This document shows, in pieces, positions 49,272 to 57,880 of a stretch of DNA of 64,000 nt (positions are counted from its first letter, which is position 1; each line of letters starts with the position of its first letter). Under the pieces are notes generated by a model, which was given only the letters and a program-made list of their open reading frames with translations, ran no database searches and had not been told where the DNA came from. This stretch comes from CAXBBB01 sp963841855 (GTDB lineage: Bacteria; Bacteroidota; Rhodothermia; Rhodothermales; BA12): contig CAWJEJ010000005.1 of assembly GCA_963841855.1 (NCBI GenBank), positions 537,161-601,160 of the forward strand, written 5' to 3'. Position numbers and translations under genes: made by a program.

Positions 49272-49650
49272 CGCTACTCTCGAGCTCTACGACGGGCGCG
49301 TCGCCTGCCGACGGGCGCGCCAGGTACGCCGCCACCCAGGCTACGACGGCCGCCGCGCTGCCATAGGCCGCCAATCCCAGGTCCCACGCCGACTCGACGT
49401 CGTCCGCCGTCACGCTCGGCAGTCCCCGCCGTGCCAGCATGCTGTTCACCAGCGGCAGCATCAGCGCGGCCAGCGCGCCCACCGCCGCGCCGACGCGCAG
49501 CTTGCGCACCGGCCTGGCCGTCGCCGTGCTCAGCTTCGGAGCCGGACGCAGTTCGGGTACGGGCCGCGCGGTCGTCTCGTGGACGCGCCGGATCGGCACG
49601 CGCTCAGGTGCGCCGCTGATCCGTTGGTCCGTGTTTTGCTGCTCGGTCAT
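49204..49650 (-). CDS. Holin-like membrane protein
   Basis: About 148 residues starting at 49650 (MTEQQNTDQRISGAPERVPI). Two hydrophobic segments, VGALAALMLPLVNSML and AYGSAAAVVAWVAAYLA, follow a Pro/Arg-rich N-terminus. Its place before a DUF5675 gene suggests a holin or other lysis-related membrane protein; no family is certain. Confidence 0.5.
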   Translation of the reverse strand: MTEQQNTDQRISGAPERVPIRRVHETTARPVPELRPAPKLSTATARPVRKLRVGAAVGALAALMLPLVNSMLARRGLPSVTADDVESAWDLGLAAYGSAAAVVAWVAAYLARPSAGDAPVVELESSDVRSASADPPASDRAPAGPDAG

Positions 49651-49664
49651 GCGTCGTTGGGGCG

Positions 49665-49995
49665 TCACGGGCGACGCTGTTGCTGCTGCTGATACGTGTA
49701 CTCGATGCGCGCTTCCAGGTGGTCGATGCGCCGCTCCAAGTGTTCGAGCCGCCGCGCGTGGCTCGCCTGGTCGACCAGCACGCCGCGCAGGCTCTCGTCG
49801 AGCCGCTTCGAGCCGCACCGTGTTGTCGCTGATGTCGTCGGCGACGGCGTGCATCGTCGTGTTGACCGACCAGCCGAAGAGCGCGACGAGCATCGCCGTC
49901 ACCAGTTGCAGGGCGTTGCGCATCAGCCAGCTCTCGGCCTGCGTCGGGCGTCCAGGCTGTGCTGCCAGCGGCGGTCTGTGATCGGTCTGGTTCAT
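49665..49995 (-). pseudogene. Small membrane/coiled-coil protein, frameshifted
   Basis: From 49995 (MNQTDHRPPLAAQPGRPTQA) one frame gives a hydrophobic segment (LVTAMLVALFGWSV). After an extra base near 49805 a second frame continues LDESLRGVLVDQASHARRLE with a coiled coil and stops at 49665. Together it makes about 110 residues with one membrane segment and a cytoplasmic or periplasmic coiled coil, a layout seen in phage lysis accessory proteins. Confidence 0.5.
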
Positions 49996-50109
49996 GGTCG
50001 TCTGTCTCCTAGTCCGCTCCTACTTGGCTCCTTATCAACTCCTACCTCGGAGCGGTCATGAGCAGAGCGGAAAAAGGGCGGCGAAAGTCAGCTCTCGCCG
50101 CCCACTCGT

Positions 50110-51001
50110 TTATCCGTTCAGGTCGTCCGGCGGGATCGGTCGGCTCTTCGTTGCCACCATCACCGCCCACGGCGCAGTCCGTTCAGGTCGGGCGGCGGCT
50201 TGGTCGGCACGTCGTTGCCGCCGCCGTGACCGCCACCGCCGCCGTGCCCCAGCGCGCTCGCCGCCATCGCGGGAGCCGTCTGCGCTGGCACGCGCGCCTT
50301 CGGCCAGCGCGGCGATGCGGTCGCGCGCCGTCACGAGGACGGGCAGTCCCATCTCGTCGAAGCCGACGGACGAGTTGACGCTCAGGACAGCGCTTCGGGC
50401 GTCGCCGTTCGCTCCGTCGCGGAAGGCGAGCACGTGGACGGCGTAGCGGGCGCGGTCGGCATAGGCGAACCCCAGCGCCGCCTCCTCGTCGCCGCGCGCC
50501 AGGTCCGCGTCGACACTCACGAGCGTGCTGCTGGCGATGTCGAGCACGACGACGGCCACGCGGTCGGCCAGCGTCACCAGCGCCCGGCTCCCACGTCACT
50601 TCGGCCTGGTCGCCGCCGTCGGCCACGCCGATCGACCTCGACGGGAGCCAGTGGGCCGCGCGTCAGGATCGCCTGGACGGGGTCGTACTCGCCCGGAGCG
50701 CTCGTGCCCGGGATGACCAGCGAGCGCATCACGCGCTGGTTGGCGCGCATGAACTCGTTGTAGGCCGTCGTGCCTCGCTCGAAGCGCGTCCAGTAGGGCC
50801 GCACGAAGCCGTCCATCAGGCCGCGAGGCGAGCGCGCTGATCTGCCGGAACAGGCTGCGCGTGCGCTCCTGGGCGGGCGTGTTGGGGTTGCTGGGCGAGA
50901 CGCGCGACTGCGGATCACGTCCTTGCCCTTCCAGGTCGACATCACGACGGTGCCGACGGCGTTGCGTCCGCCCCCAGGATGCCTCGATTCAAAATGGCCA
51001 T
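50110..51001 (-). pseudogene. DUF6266 family protein, broken by several frameshifts
   Basis: The start at 51001 (MAILNRGIL) leads to NAVGTVVMSTWKGKDVIRSR and then NPNTPAQERTRSLF in another frame, LMDGFVRPYWTRFERGTTAY and MRSLVIPGTSAPGEYDPVQA in a third pattern, and finally ADRVAVVVLDIASSTLVSVD. This is the DUF6266 layout, common in Bacteroidota phages and elements. At least four single-base shifts break it, one after a GGGGG run near 50977-50981. The last segment may end in a Gly-rich tail near 50160. Confidence 0.6.
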
Positions 51002-51113
51002 GCGATTGCGGCCCTCCGGCCGGTCTGGTTCGGTACCAGACTAGCCCATCCTGCGCACGCATTCCAGGTCGACCGCTGCGACCTACACCCGCTTGCTGAG
51101 TCGTGCCGGGTCG

Positions 51114-51374
51114 CTGTCCCTTGCGGTAGACGATGGTGCGCACGCGCTCCTCGCTCAGGAAGTAGCGACCGCCGCGCTCATCTTCGTACGGTCCCGTCAG
51201 AGCAAGCACGGCATCTTCGACCTTCTGACCAGCACCGCGCAGTTCGGCGAAGCGCTGACGCATCCGGTCGTCGCGCACTGTCACGTGCAGGGCACGCCGC
51301 ACCCGGGGGTGACGCAGTGCCTCGCGCACCTCGCGGGAAGCCGGATCGAAGCGGATGTGTTCGGTTGCGGTCAT
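51114..51374 (-). CDS. Small hypothetical protein with C-terminal HTH-like helix
   Basis: About 87 residues from 51374 (MTATEHIRFDPASREVREAL). The C-terminal part LSEERVRTIVYRKG looks like a recognition helix of Mor/MerR-type regulators. The true end is uncertain because the frame runs on into the DUF6266 region without a clear stop. It lies between DUF6266 and the iterons. Confidence 0.45.
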
Positions 51375-51425
51375 GGTAGAAGAACGACTGCTCAGGTCGC
51401 TAGCACTAGGTCGTGTGGGCGCCCC

Positions 51426-51568
51426 GCTAAGGGGATCAAGGTCATAAATCGCCGCCGAAGGCCTGATCGTGATACCCTTAGCCTGAGAGGCTGGAATCGG
51501 CGATTTCGGCCCGTTTCGGTGCGGCTCTGCCGCTAAGGGTATCAAGGTGGCACTGTGATACCCTTAGC
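51426..51568. repeat. Four-copy iteron cluster (candidate replication origin/operator)
   Basis: GCTAAGGGGATCA (51426-51438), TGATACCCTTAGC (51470-51482), GCTAAGGGTATCA (51532-51544) and TGATACCCTTAGC (51556-51568) are copies of one 13-bp unit, arranged as two inverted pairs; only the first has a mismatch. A 9-bp inverted repeat AAATCGCCG/CGGCGATTT (51446-51454, 51498-51506) brackets the second copy. The last copy overlaps the stop of the helicase gene. This resembles plasmid iterons or a regulator-binding array. Confidence 0.7.
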
Positions 51569-52877
51569 CGCTACGAGCGGCGCCATCTCCACTCGCAGCC
51601 GCCTCGTCCGGCAGCGTCCAATACCACCGTCCCTTCCCGGCTGCGCCACCGACGCGCTCGGCCTCGACGCCCAGCGAGCGCTTCGCCCGTTTGAGCGTCG
51701 CAATCGCCACGCCTCTGCGCTCGGCTTCGGCGTACACGTCAGATGCTGCCACACCACCAGGTTCGAGCATCTCCAAGATCATCGCGCTCGCCTCGTCCTG
51801 GCCCGGCGTCGCCTCGCGTCCATTCCCGGCGGGAGGACACACCAGGTCCTGAGCCGACAAGTCGCTTTCGCCCCGCCAGTCGACGACCGGCACTTCGGCG
51901 TCCGATCTGCTCGGCACGACCGCGAACGCCAGCGACGTCTGCTCGCGCGCCACGTTGTTCTTGGTCTGCGCCAGGATCACTTCGCCCTCGTCGTGCGGAC
52001 TCTTGCCGACGAGCAGTCCCACGCGCGCCGCTCCGCTGATGCCGATGCTTCCACCACCGCGGTACATCGCCTTGCCACCACTCTGCTTGTTCAGGTGACG
52101 CACGATCAGCACTGCCAGCCCCAGCCGCTCCGCCACGGCTGCCAGCGGTCCCAGCGCCTGCCGCACGTCCTGGTCTTTGTGCGAGTTGAGACGCGGCGAC
52201 AGGTGACCGAACAGCGGATCGATCACCAGCAGACCGGCATCCACGCGCGCCGCCGCCTCCTCGATCAGCGGCAGGTCGTCCGGTAGCGTGGGTACGCGCT
52301 CACCCCATCGTCCCGGTTCGCCGTCGCGCGCCTCGATCCAGACGGGCACGGTCTGCACGACGATGACGCGGGACAGGTCGGCCCCAGCCTCTTCCAGTCT
52401 GGGACGGATCGTGTCGGCCAGACCGTCCTCGCACGTCACGATCACCACGCCGCGTCCACTCTCGTCGCCGATTCTGGTCATGCGAGGATGCTCCTCTTCG
52501 CCGGGCCACGGCCTGCCGCTCGTCATGCGCGCCGCCAGGTCGCAATACAGCACGCTTTTGCCCAGACCCGGATCGCCGTCGAGCAGCGTCAACTTACCGA
52601 CGGCCAAGCGTCCCGGCCACAGCCACCGAATGCGCTCACGCTGTACGTCGGCCACGATCTTGCCCACCTCGGGCCGCACGCGCGTAGAGACCACGCGACC
52701 GGGCGGGGGAGGCGCCAGCGGTTCGATCCGCTTTCGCGCGGCTTCCCTTTCCCTCGCAAACTGAAAGCCGCCAGTCCGAGCTTCTCGCAGCAGCGTCCCG
52801 CGCGACACCTCGCCCAGCCTGCTACGCAGCTTGGCCGCGTACTCGCCCTTCTTCTCTTCGGGCCAACGCTCGGCCAA
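51564..52877 (-). CDS. RepA/AAA_25-type hexameric helicase domain
   Basis: A 437-residue RecA-fold ATPase. Walker A is GDPGLGKSVL and Walker B LLVIDPLFGHL; a conserved His (VRHLNKQSGG) follows. The C-terminus carries a small wHTH (AASDVYAEAERRGVAIATLK). The N-terminus starts TTG (AERWPEEKKGEYAAKLRS), which in related proteins continues from a primase C-terminal (PriCT) region. Removing one G of GGGG at 52893-52896 would fuse it to the upstream gene as a single primase-helicase. Confidence 0.82.
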   Translation of the reverse strand: MAERWPEEKKGEYAAKLRSRLGEVSRGTLLREARTGGFQFAREREAARKRIEPLAPPPPGRVVSTRVRPEVGKIVADVQRERIRWLWPGRLAVGKLTLLDGDPGLGKSVLYCDLAARMTSGRPWPGEEEHPRMTRIGDESGRGVVIVTCEDGLADTIRPRLEEAGADLSRVIVVQTVPVWIEARDGEPGRWGERVPTLPDDLPLIEEAAARVDAGLLVIDPLFGHLSPRLNSHKDQDVRQALGPLAAVAERLGLAVLIVRHLNKQSGGKAMYRGGGSIGISGAARVGLLVGKSPHDEGEVILAQTKNNVAREQTSLAFAVVPSRSDAEVPVVDWRGESDLSAQDLVCPPAGNGREATPGQDEASAMILEMLEPGGVAASDVYAEAERRGVAIATLKRAKRSLGVEAERVGGAAGKGRWYWTLPDEAAASGDGAARSG

Positions 52878-53823
52878 TAGCCGCAGTCGCTGCCCCTTCG
52901 TCGCCGCCCAGCGCGTCGCACGTCGCCGCGATCAGGCGAACCCACTCGTCGTACGGCGGACGGTCTCTGGGCACGCAGCGCAGCATCTCGCGCACGTCGC
53001 CTTCGCTCCACGCGTCATCGCGGGAGAGGGTCGATGTGCAGCTAGACGTTTGTCCCCCCTCATCGACACCCGCACGCCGTTTCAACACGGCGAGCAGCAG
53101 CTCGGCCTGCACGATCTCGACCGGCTCGGGCACGTCGACGAGACGAGCCGCCCGGTGCGGACGCTCCTCGCTGTCCTCGCCCTTGCGCGCCATCGTCCCA
53201 TACATCTTCCAGATACGTGCCGCGTTGTGTACCGCCGGGTCGAGCGTCACCTCGTCATCACTCCACTGCTCGGACAGTGCGTGCGTCACACCCTTGATCA
53301 GCCCACCATCACCGGCCGGAAGGTCGACCCTATACATCAGGTGCGCTCCGTTGCCGCTCACGGCTCGCACCGGATTGGGCCACCCATCGGCCGATAGCGC
53401 GTCGGCGACAGCCCGCGCTCGCAGTATCGCCTGGCCAAGCTCGCCTTCGGTCGCACTCGTGCCGCTGGGCCGAACGGGGTCGAAGTCGAGCAGCAGCCAT
53501 CTACGGCCGGTCACGTCGTCGTTGCCCGCGCACGAGCCGCCGCCCGTCACGCGTCCATGCCGGTTCATCCGCACCTTCAAGCGACTGGCCGCCATGCTCA
53601 CGTCGTTCGGCGTCACGTAGACGCCCGAGGCGCCGCACTTCGACAACTCGACAGCGTCACTGGCCAGCTTTTCGGCATCGTCGTAGAAGCCGCGACGGAT
53701 GCTCTGCCCGCCGCTCACGCCGAACGCGCGCAGCTCGACGACTAGCTCCTCACCTTGGGGCAGTAGCAGCCCAGCCATGCGCAGTGCATCGCGGCGGTCC
53801 AGCTCGATGGGATACTCGGTCAT
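52822..53823 (-). CDS. AEP-type primase domain with PriCT end
   Basis: A 333-residue protein. The primase core has WLLLDFDPVRPSG (Asp pair) and VSGNGAHLMYRVDLP, typical of archaeo-eukaryotic primase-like proteins of mobile elements. The end (YDEWVRLIAATCDALGGDEG) is the start of a PriCT domain, cut short by the frame break. It overlaps the HTH gene by ATGA and the helicase by 56 bases. Primase plus helicase should drive replication of the excised element. Confidence 0.8.
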   Translation of the reverse strand: MTEYPIELDRRDALRMAGLLLPQGEELVVELRAFGVSGGQSIRRGFYDDAEKLASDAVELSKCGASGVYVTPNDVSMAASRLKVRMNRHGRVTGGGSCAGNDDVTGRRWLLLDFDPVRPSGTSATEGELGQAILRARAVADALSADGWPNPVRAVSGNGAHLMYRVDLPAGDGGLIKGVTHALSEQWSDDEVTLDPAVHNAARIWKMYGTMARKGEDSEERPHRAARLVDVPEPVEIVQAELLLAVLKRRAGVDEGGQTSSCTSTLSRDDAWSEGDVREMLRCVPRDRPPYDEWVRLIAATCDALGGDEGAATAAIGRALARREEGRVRGQAA

Positions 53824-54137
53824 CGCGCACCTCCGCTCTTGCGTTTGAGGCTTCGACGCTTCGTCTGTGCCGGACGCCGACCCAGTTCGCGCACAAACGC
53901 GTCGACGGTTTCCACGTGGAAGAAGCGCCGACGGCCAATGCGCACTGGCCGCAGATCGCCGCTCGCCACGATGCGGTCCAGCGTGCGCAGCGACACGTTC
54001 AGCTGGTCGGCGGCGGTCCGGCTATCAAGCAGTTTGGTCGCATCCGGCGTTTCGGACGAGCCGCGCAGCGCCTCACGCACCGCTTCGCCCACCACGTCGG
54101 CGATGGCCCGCCGCAGGTCAGGAGTGAGAGCAGTCAT
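53820..54137 (-). CDS. Excisionase-like helix-turn-helix protein
   Basis: About 105 residues from 54137 (MTALTPDLRRAIADVVGEAV). The HTH_17/excisionase core is LLDSRTAADQLNVSLRTLDR then SGDLRPVRIGRRRFFHVETV. It starts the primase operon and overlaps it by 4 bases; it may control replication or excision. The longer frame upstream is not supported. Confidence 0.8.
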   Translation of the reverse strand: MTALTPDLRRAIADVVGEAVREALRGSSETPDATKLLDSRTAADQLNVSLRTLDRIVASGDLRPVRIGRRRFFHVETVDAFVRELGRRPAQTKRRSLKRKSGGAR

Positions 54138-54711
54138 CGCGCCACCTCTCAGCACGAGCAGTAGCGGATGCCGCCGACAGGTAGTGCCGCATGCTACGCG
54201 GATGACAGCCGACACCGTTCGGTCGTCCTGCGACGTGCGCGCTCGCGGACGCAGCGCAGCGATCAAGCCGGCGTCGGCGTAGAAGGAGAGCGACTCCGGC
54301 GAGGAGTCGCTAGGATGCGGGACGCTCCGGCGGGCCGTTTCGTGTGGGTCACGGTGGCGGGGGATGCACTCGCCGCCGGGCAGGTGAGCGCTCCGCGCCG
54401 TAGTTTGGACGCTGCACGCTCGCCGACGGCGAGTATGTGTAACAGAAAGCGCGTCCGTCACAGGTTCTCAGGCCGGCGGGCGCGCTTTTCGTAGATACCA
54501 GCCGCCACGGGTCGTTTGCAAGCCCCTCGCTCTGGCTGATAGGCACGGGCACATGCGACGGCGAGGCTATGTGTGCTCAGACCGTGGACAAACCGGGAGC
54601 CGGTGACGCGCAGGTGACACTCCGAGGCGGCCATACTCCCGGTCCGTCTACGGTCTGTCCCGGTTGAGAAGAACCCGGAAAGCCGGTCCCGCTCCTCTCG
54701 CCCCGCCCCGC
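54138..54711. other. Intergenic region between HTH gene and integrase
   Basis: A 574-bp gap holding divergent control sequences for the primase operon and the integrase. A perfect hairpin AGCGACTCC/GGAGTCGCT with a 5-base loop lies at 54289-54311. No gene is recognised; overlapping frames are Arg-rich. It may contain the integrase promoter and binding sites. Confidence 0.4.
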
Positions 54712-55896
54712 ATGGCCAAGCTCCTGCCCCGATACCGCAAAGCCGACGCCAACGGACGCCGCTCGCTCAAAGGCTACTACGGCGTCTTCTACGACCCCGA
54801 GCGCCGACCCACGCGCAAGGAAGTCTCTCTCGGCTCGCGCGACGAACCCGCCGCCCGCGCCCGCCTCGTCGACCTCGAACGCTCCTACGCCCGGGGCGAC
54901 TACGATCCGTGGGCCGAGCGCTCGCCGCTCACCACCCGCCTCACCATAGACGAAGCCGTTGACCGGTTCTACGCCAGCCGCGAGCAGACCAATGGCGAGG
55001 TCGGCGTCCAGAACTACCGCTCCGTCCTCGCCCCATTCGCGCGCAGCCTGCCACCCGGCCTGCTCATCTCGCAGCTCGAACGCCGCCACGTCACCCGCTG
55101 GATCGACGCGCGCAAGGTCAAGCCCGCCTCGCGCAAGACCTACCTCGACCGCATCGGCATCTTCACCCGCTGGTGCGCAGGCGAAAAGCTCGTACCCCGA
55201 GGGTGGGACCCGCTTCCGCCCAAAAGCGGTGGCAAGAAGAACCGCATCGAGACCACGCCCAAGTTCTTCACCGAGGACGAACTGGCCCAAGTGCTCACCG
55301 CTCTCGACGCCCGCCTCATACTGCGCGGTGCCCAGGCCTCGCACGTCGACCAGCTGCTCGCGCGCATCGCGCCGTTCACCGCCGGGACCGGAATGCGCCG
55401 CGGCGAAGTGTGCGCCCTCCGCTGGAACGCCGTCCACTTCGGAAAGGGCGGCGCGTTCGTGCGCGTCGCCAACACCGAGGACTTCACCACCAAGAGCGGA
55501 CGCGAGCGCACCATCCCGCTCGTCGGCACGGCGCTCGATGCCATTCGCGAGCAGATGGGGTACCGCACCGACGAGTCCGCCCGGGCGTTCGTCTTCCCGT
55601 CGGCCGCAGGCGCCAAACTGTCCGGCTCCTACCTGTCCAAGCGCTTCCGCGACCTCGTGCGCGGCTGCCGGTTGCGCGAGTCCGAGCACCACAACTTCCA
55701 CAGCCTGCGCCACACGTTCGGCACGATGGCCGTCGGCAGAGGCATCGACGTGTACCGCGTCAAGGAGATCATGGGCCACGCCCGCATCGAAACCACGCTC
55801 CAATACGCCCGCCTGCGCCCCGTCACCCTCGCCAGCGAGATGCAACGCGCCTTCGGCGGCGGACTGCTCGAACGCCCCGCCGTCCTCCTGCCATAA
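54712..55896 (+). CDS. Tyrosine recombinase / integrase
   Basis: A 394-residue phage-type integrase. Catalytic residues: Arg in GTGMRRGEVCALRW (about residue 229), His-x-x-Arg in HSLRHTFGTMA (330 onward), a later His (GHARIETT) and the nucleophile Tyr in TTLQYARL (365). The N-terminus has a SAM-like core-binding domain. The start at 54712 (MAKLLPRYRK) is supported by homology style; it could recombine at the tRNA-Ala repeats, though it lies 5 kb from the right border. Confidence 0.92.
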   Translation: MAKLLPRYRKADANGRRSLKGYYGVFYDPERRPTRKEVSLGSRDEPAARARLVDLERSYARGDYDPWAERSPLTTRLTIDEAVDRFYASREQTNGEVGVQNYRSVLAPFARSLPPGLLISQLERRHVTRWIDARKVKPASRKTYLDRIGIFTRWCAGEKLVPRGWDPLPPKSGGKKNRIETTPKFFTEDELAQVLTALDARLILRGAQASHVDQLLARIAPFTAGTGMRRGEVCALRWNAVHFGKGGAFVRVANTEDFTTKSGRERTIPLVGTALDAIREQMGYRTDESARAFVFPSAAGAKLSGSYLSKRFRDLVRGCRLRESEHHNFHSLRHTFGTMAVGRGIDVYRVKEIMGHARIETTLQYARLRPVTLASEMQRAFGGGLLERPAVLLP

Positions 55897-56063
55897 AAGG
55901 CGCTGAGTCGGACCATACCCGATTGCACACCCAATTATACCCGAATGCGTGGGGCGCCAGGGCCGTCACCTGAGTGGGTCAAGCGCGAAGCAGCATAGGC
56001 ACTCTAACCCGAAACACCGTGTGTATGCCGCTGTTGACCGGCTTATTCCACTCGTTTAGCCAC

Positions 56064-56339
56064 ATGGAGACGTATACCGTCGGCGTCCACGAAGCCAAGA
56101 CGCACTTCTCCGATCTGCTGCGCCGCGTCGAGCGCGGACAGCGCGTCGCCATCACGCGGCGCGGGCGCGTCGTGGCCGAACTCAGCGCCCACCAATCTCC
56201 GTCTAAGCTCGACATCTTCTCGGCTCCCCTGCGCGGCACGATCAGCCAAAGCTCCGACGAGATCAGGCGCGCCCTGCTTGAACCCGACCCCGAGTTCGAA
56301 GCGCTCTTTTACGGTGGCAGCATCTATCCGGACGAGTGA
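56064..56339 (+). CDS. Phd/YefM-type antitoxin
   Basis: A 91-residue protein (METYTVGVHEAKTHFSDLLR then VERGQRVAITRRGRVVAEL). The fold is that of Phd antitoxins, which bind DNA and neutralise a PIN or Doc toxin. The start at 56064 matches the family; the frame is open 30 codons further up. Its toxin partner downstream is truncated. Confidence 0.85.
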   Translation: METYTVGVHEAKTHFSDLLRRVERGQRVAITRRGRVVAELSAHQSPSKLDIFSAPLRGTISQSSDEIRRALLEPDPEFEALFYGGSIYPDE

Positions 56340-56341
56340 GA

Positions 56342-56401
56342 GTGCTGCTCGACGCGAACGTGCTGATCGACCTTGCCAACGACCGTACGGGCTGCTCGTA
56401 A
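56342..56401 (+). pseudogene. Truncated PIN-domain toxin fragment
   Basis: Two bases after the antitoxin stop, a GTG-started 19-codon frame reads LLDANVLIDLANDRT with the PIN catalytic Asp, then stops at TAA. The rest of the toxin is gone. The next gene is a different, complete PIN protein. Confidence 0.6.
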
Positions 56402-56409
56402 GTTGAGCC

Positions 56410-56853
56410 ATGCTCGTCTATCTCGACATCTGTGTCATTCAGCGCCCGCTTGATGACCTCTCTCATCCACGCGTCCGGCTTGAAGCCGAAGCCGCGCTTT
56501 TGATTATCGAGATGGCGGAGCAGGGAGACAGTGACCTCGCCCTGTCTGCCGCTCACGAGATCGAGAATGACCAGAACCCTTTTGCAAGCCGCAAAGCGCA
56601 CACTGCCCGCATCCTCGCTCTCTCCTCGACACGCATCGCTACGTCCGACGGTGTTGGATCGAAAGCCGAAGAGTACGTTCGGGCAGGCATCGGCCAGCTC
56701 GACGCGTTGCACCTCGCGTCCGCTGTCATGGCCAGCGCCGACTTCTTCTGCACGGTCGACCGCCGCTTCGCTAAACGGGCCGCCGAAGTGGACACAAACG
56801 CGACGGCCATCGTTTCCCCTCTTCACCTCGTCTCGACTCTCGATATCCCATGA
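56410..56853 (+). CDS. PIN domain toxin (VapC-like)
   Basis: A 147-residue PIN protein. The catalytic Asp is in VYLDICVIQRPLDD, later acidic residues in QLDALHLASAVMASADFFCT with the Asp of TVDRRFAKRA. VapC-like PIN proteins are Mg-dependent RNases. It overlaps the following small gene by 4 bases (ATGA), forming a toxin-first pair. Confidence 0.8.
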   Translation: MLVYLDICVIQRPLDDLSHPRVRLEAEAALLIIEMAEQGDSDLALSAAHEIENDQNPFASRKAHTARILALSSTRIATSDGVGSKAEEYVRAGIGQLDALHLASAVMASADFFCTVDRRFAKRAAEVDTNATAIVSPLHLVSTLDIP

Positions 56854-57065
56854 CTGCTTCTACACAGCCGCTCAGCGAGATTACGCAGGAGGCCATCACG
56901 GTTCTCGTCCGCGAGATGGGCGTTGCGCGTACGCTACGGTTCTTAGGTCAGTACCAGAACGGGCGAGGCAACTACACCGACGACCGAGCCAGTTTTCTTG
57001 CCGACACCTCCCTGGACGATCTGCTCGAGCAGGCGCGCGCGCTCGACGCACGACAGGGAAGCTGA
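56850..57065 (+). CDS. Small PIN partner protein (probable antitoxin)
   Basis: A 71-residue protein (LSEITQEAITVLVREMGVAR, then LRFLGQYQNGRGNYTDDRAS). I recall similar short proteins (RFL.QF..G.GNYT pattern) recurring next to PIN toxins. It is probably the antitoxin or an accessory of the preceding PIN gene. Confidence 0.65.
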   Translation: MTASTQPLSEITQEAITVLVREMGVARTLRFLGQYQNGRGNYTDDRASFLADTSLDDLLEQARALDARQGS

Positions 57066-57282
57066 CCCAGCAAATCCTCCTCTGTTGAGTTATGTGGCTT
57101 TGAGCGAGGGCCAACCCCGGCGGTTTGACGTGGTGCGTCCGTCCTAGGATTGTCAGTACCAGATCGACCGGCCGCTTCGGCGCGGCGTCCACTTGGACAG
57201 GAAAGCGTCCGCCCGGCAGACGGCTGAACTACACCGCTCGTGTGACGTATCGTAGGCACTTGCGTCTAACCGCCTGCACTTT

Positions 57283-57880
57283 GTGACACACGCCGACCGC
57301 CTGACCGATCTAGCCAGCCAGCAGGGCGTCGTCCGCTCATCCGACCTCGCACCTCTCGGCATTCCACGCCAGACACTCGCTCGCCTCACCAGCCGAGGCA
57401 TTCTCGAACGAGTCGACCGCGGCCTTTACGTGCTCGCAAGCGCCGATCCGACTGAACACCAGTCCCTAGCCGAAGCCTGCACGCCGCGTGCCACACGGCG
57501 TCGTCTGCCTGCTCTCCGCGCTTCGTCTGCATGGTCTGACCACCCAAGACCCCGCATCCGTCTGGATCGCCATTCAGGGGAACGCCCGCGCGCCGAGCAG
57601 CACCAGCATCCCGATCCGCGTCGTCTACATGTCAGGCCCCGCATTCGAGCAAGGCATCCAAGAGCACGACGTCGACGGTGTCACCGTCCGGGCCTACGAG
57701 CCGGCCAAGACAGTCGCCGACTGCTTTAAGTACCGCTCATCGGTTGGCCTCGATACGGCCCTCGACGCGCTGCGCGACTATCGCCGCTCCTCGACGTACG
57801 ACGCCCACCGCCTGTGGCATATGGCGGGCGTGTGCCGCATACAGAGCGTTCTGCGTCCCTACCTCGAAGCCCTCGCATGA
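57283..57880 (+). pseudogene. AbiEi-type antitoxin, frameshifted
   Basis: The GTG start at 57283 gives a winged-helix N-terminus (QQGVVRSSDLAPLGIPRQTL then RGILERVDRGLYVLAS). After an extra C near 57484 the reading continues in another frame: PHGVVCLLSALRLHGLTTQD, then VYMSGPAFEQGIQEHDVDGV and VRAYEPAKTVADCFKYRSSV. The whole is the AbiEi antitoxin layout of about 198 residues. It overlaps abiEii by ATGA. As read, the antitoxin would be truncated, so the toxin might be unchecked unless this is a sequence error. Confidence 0.72.
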
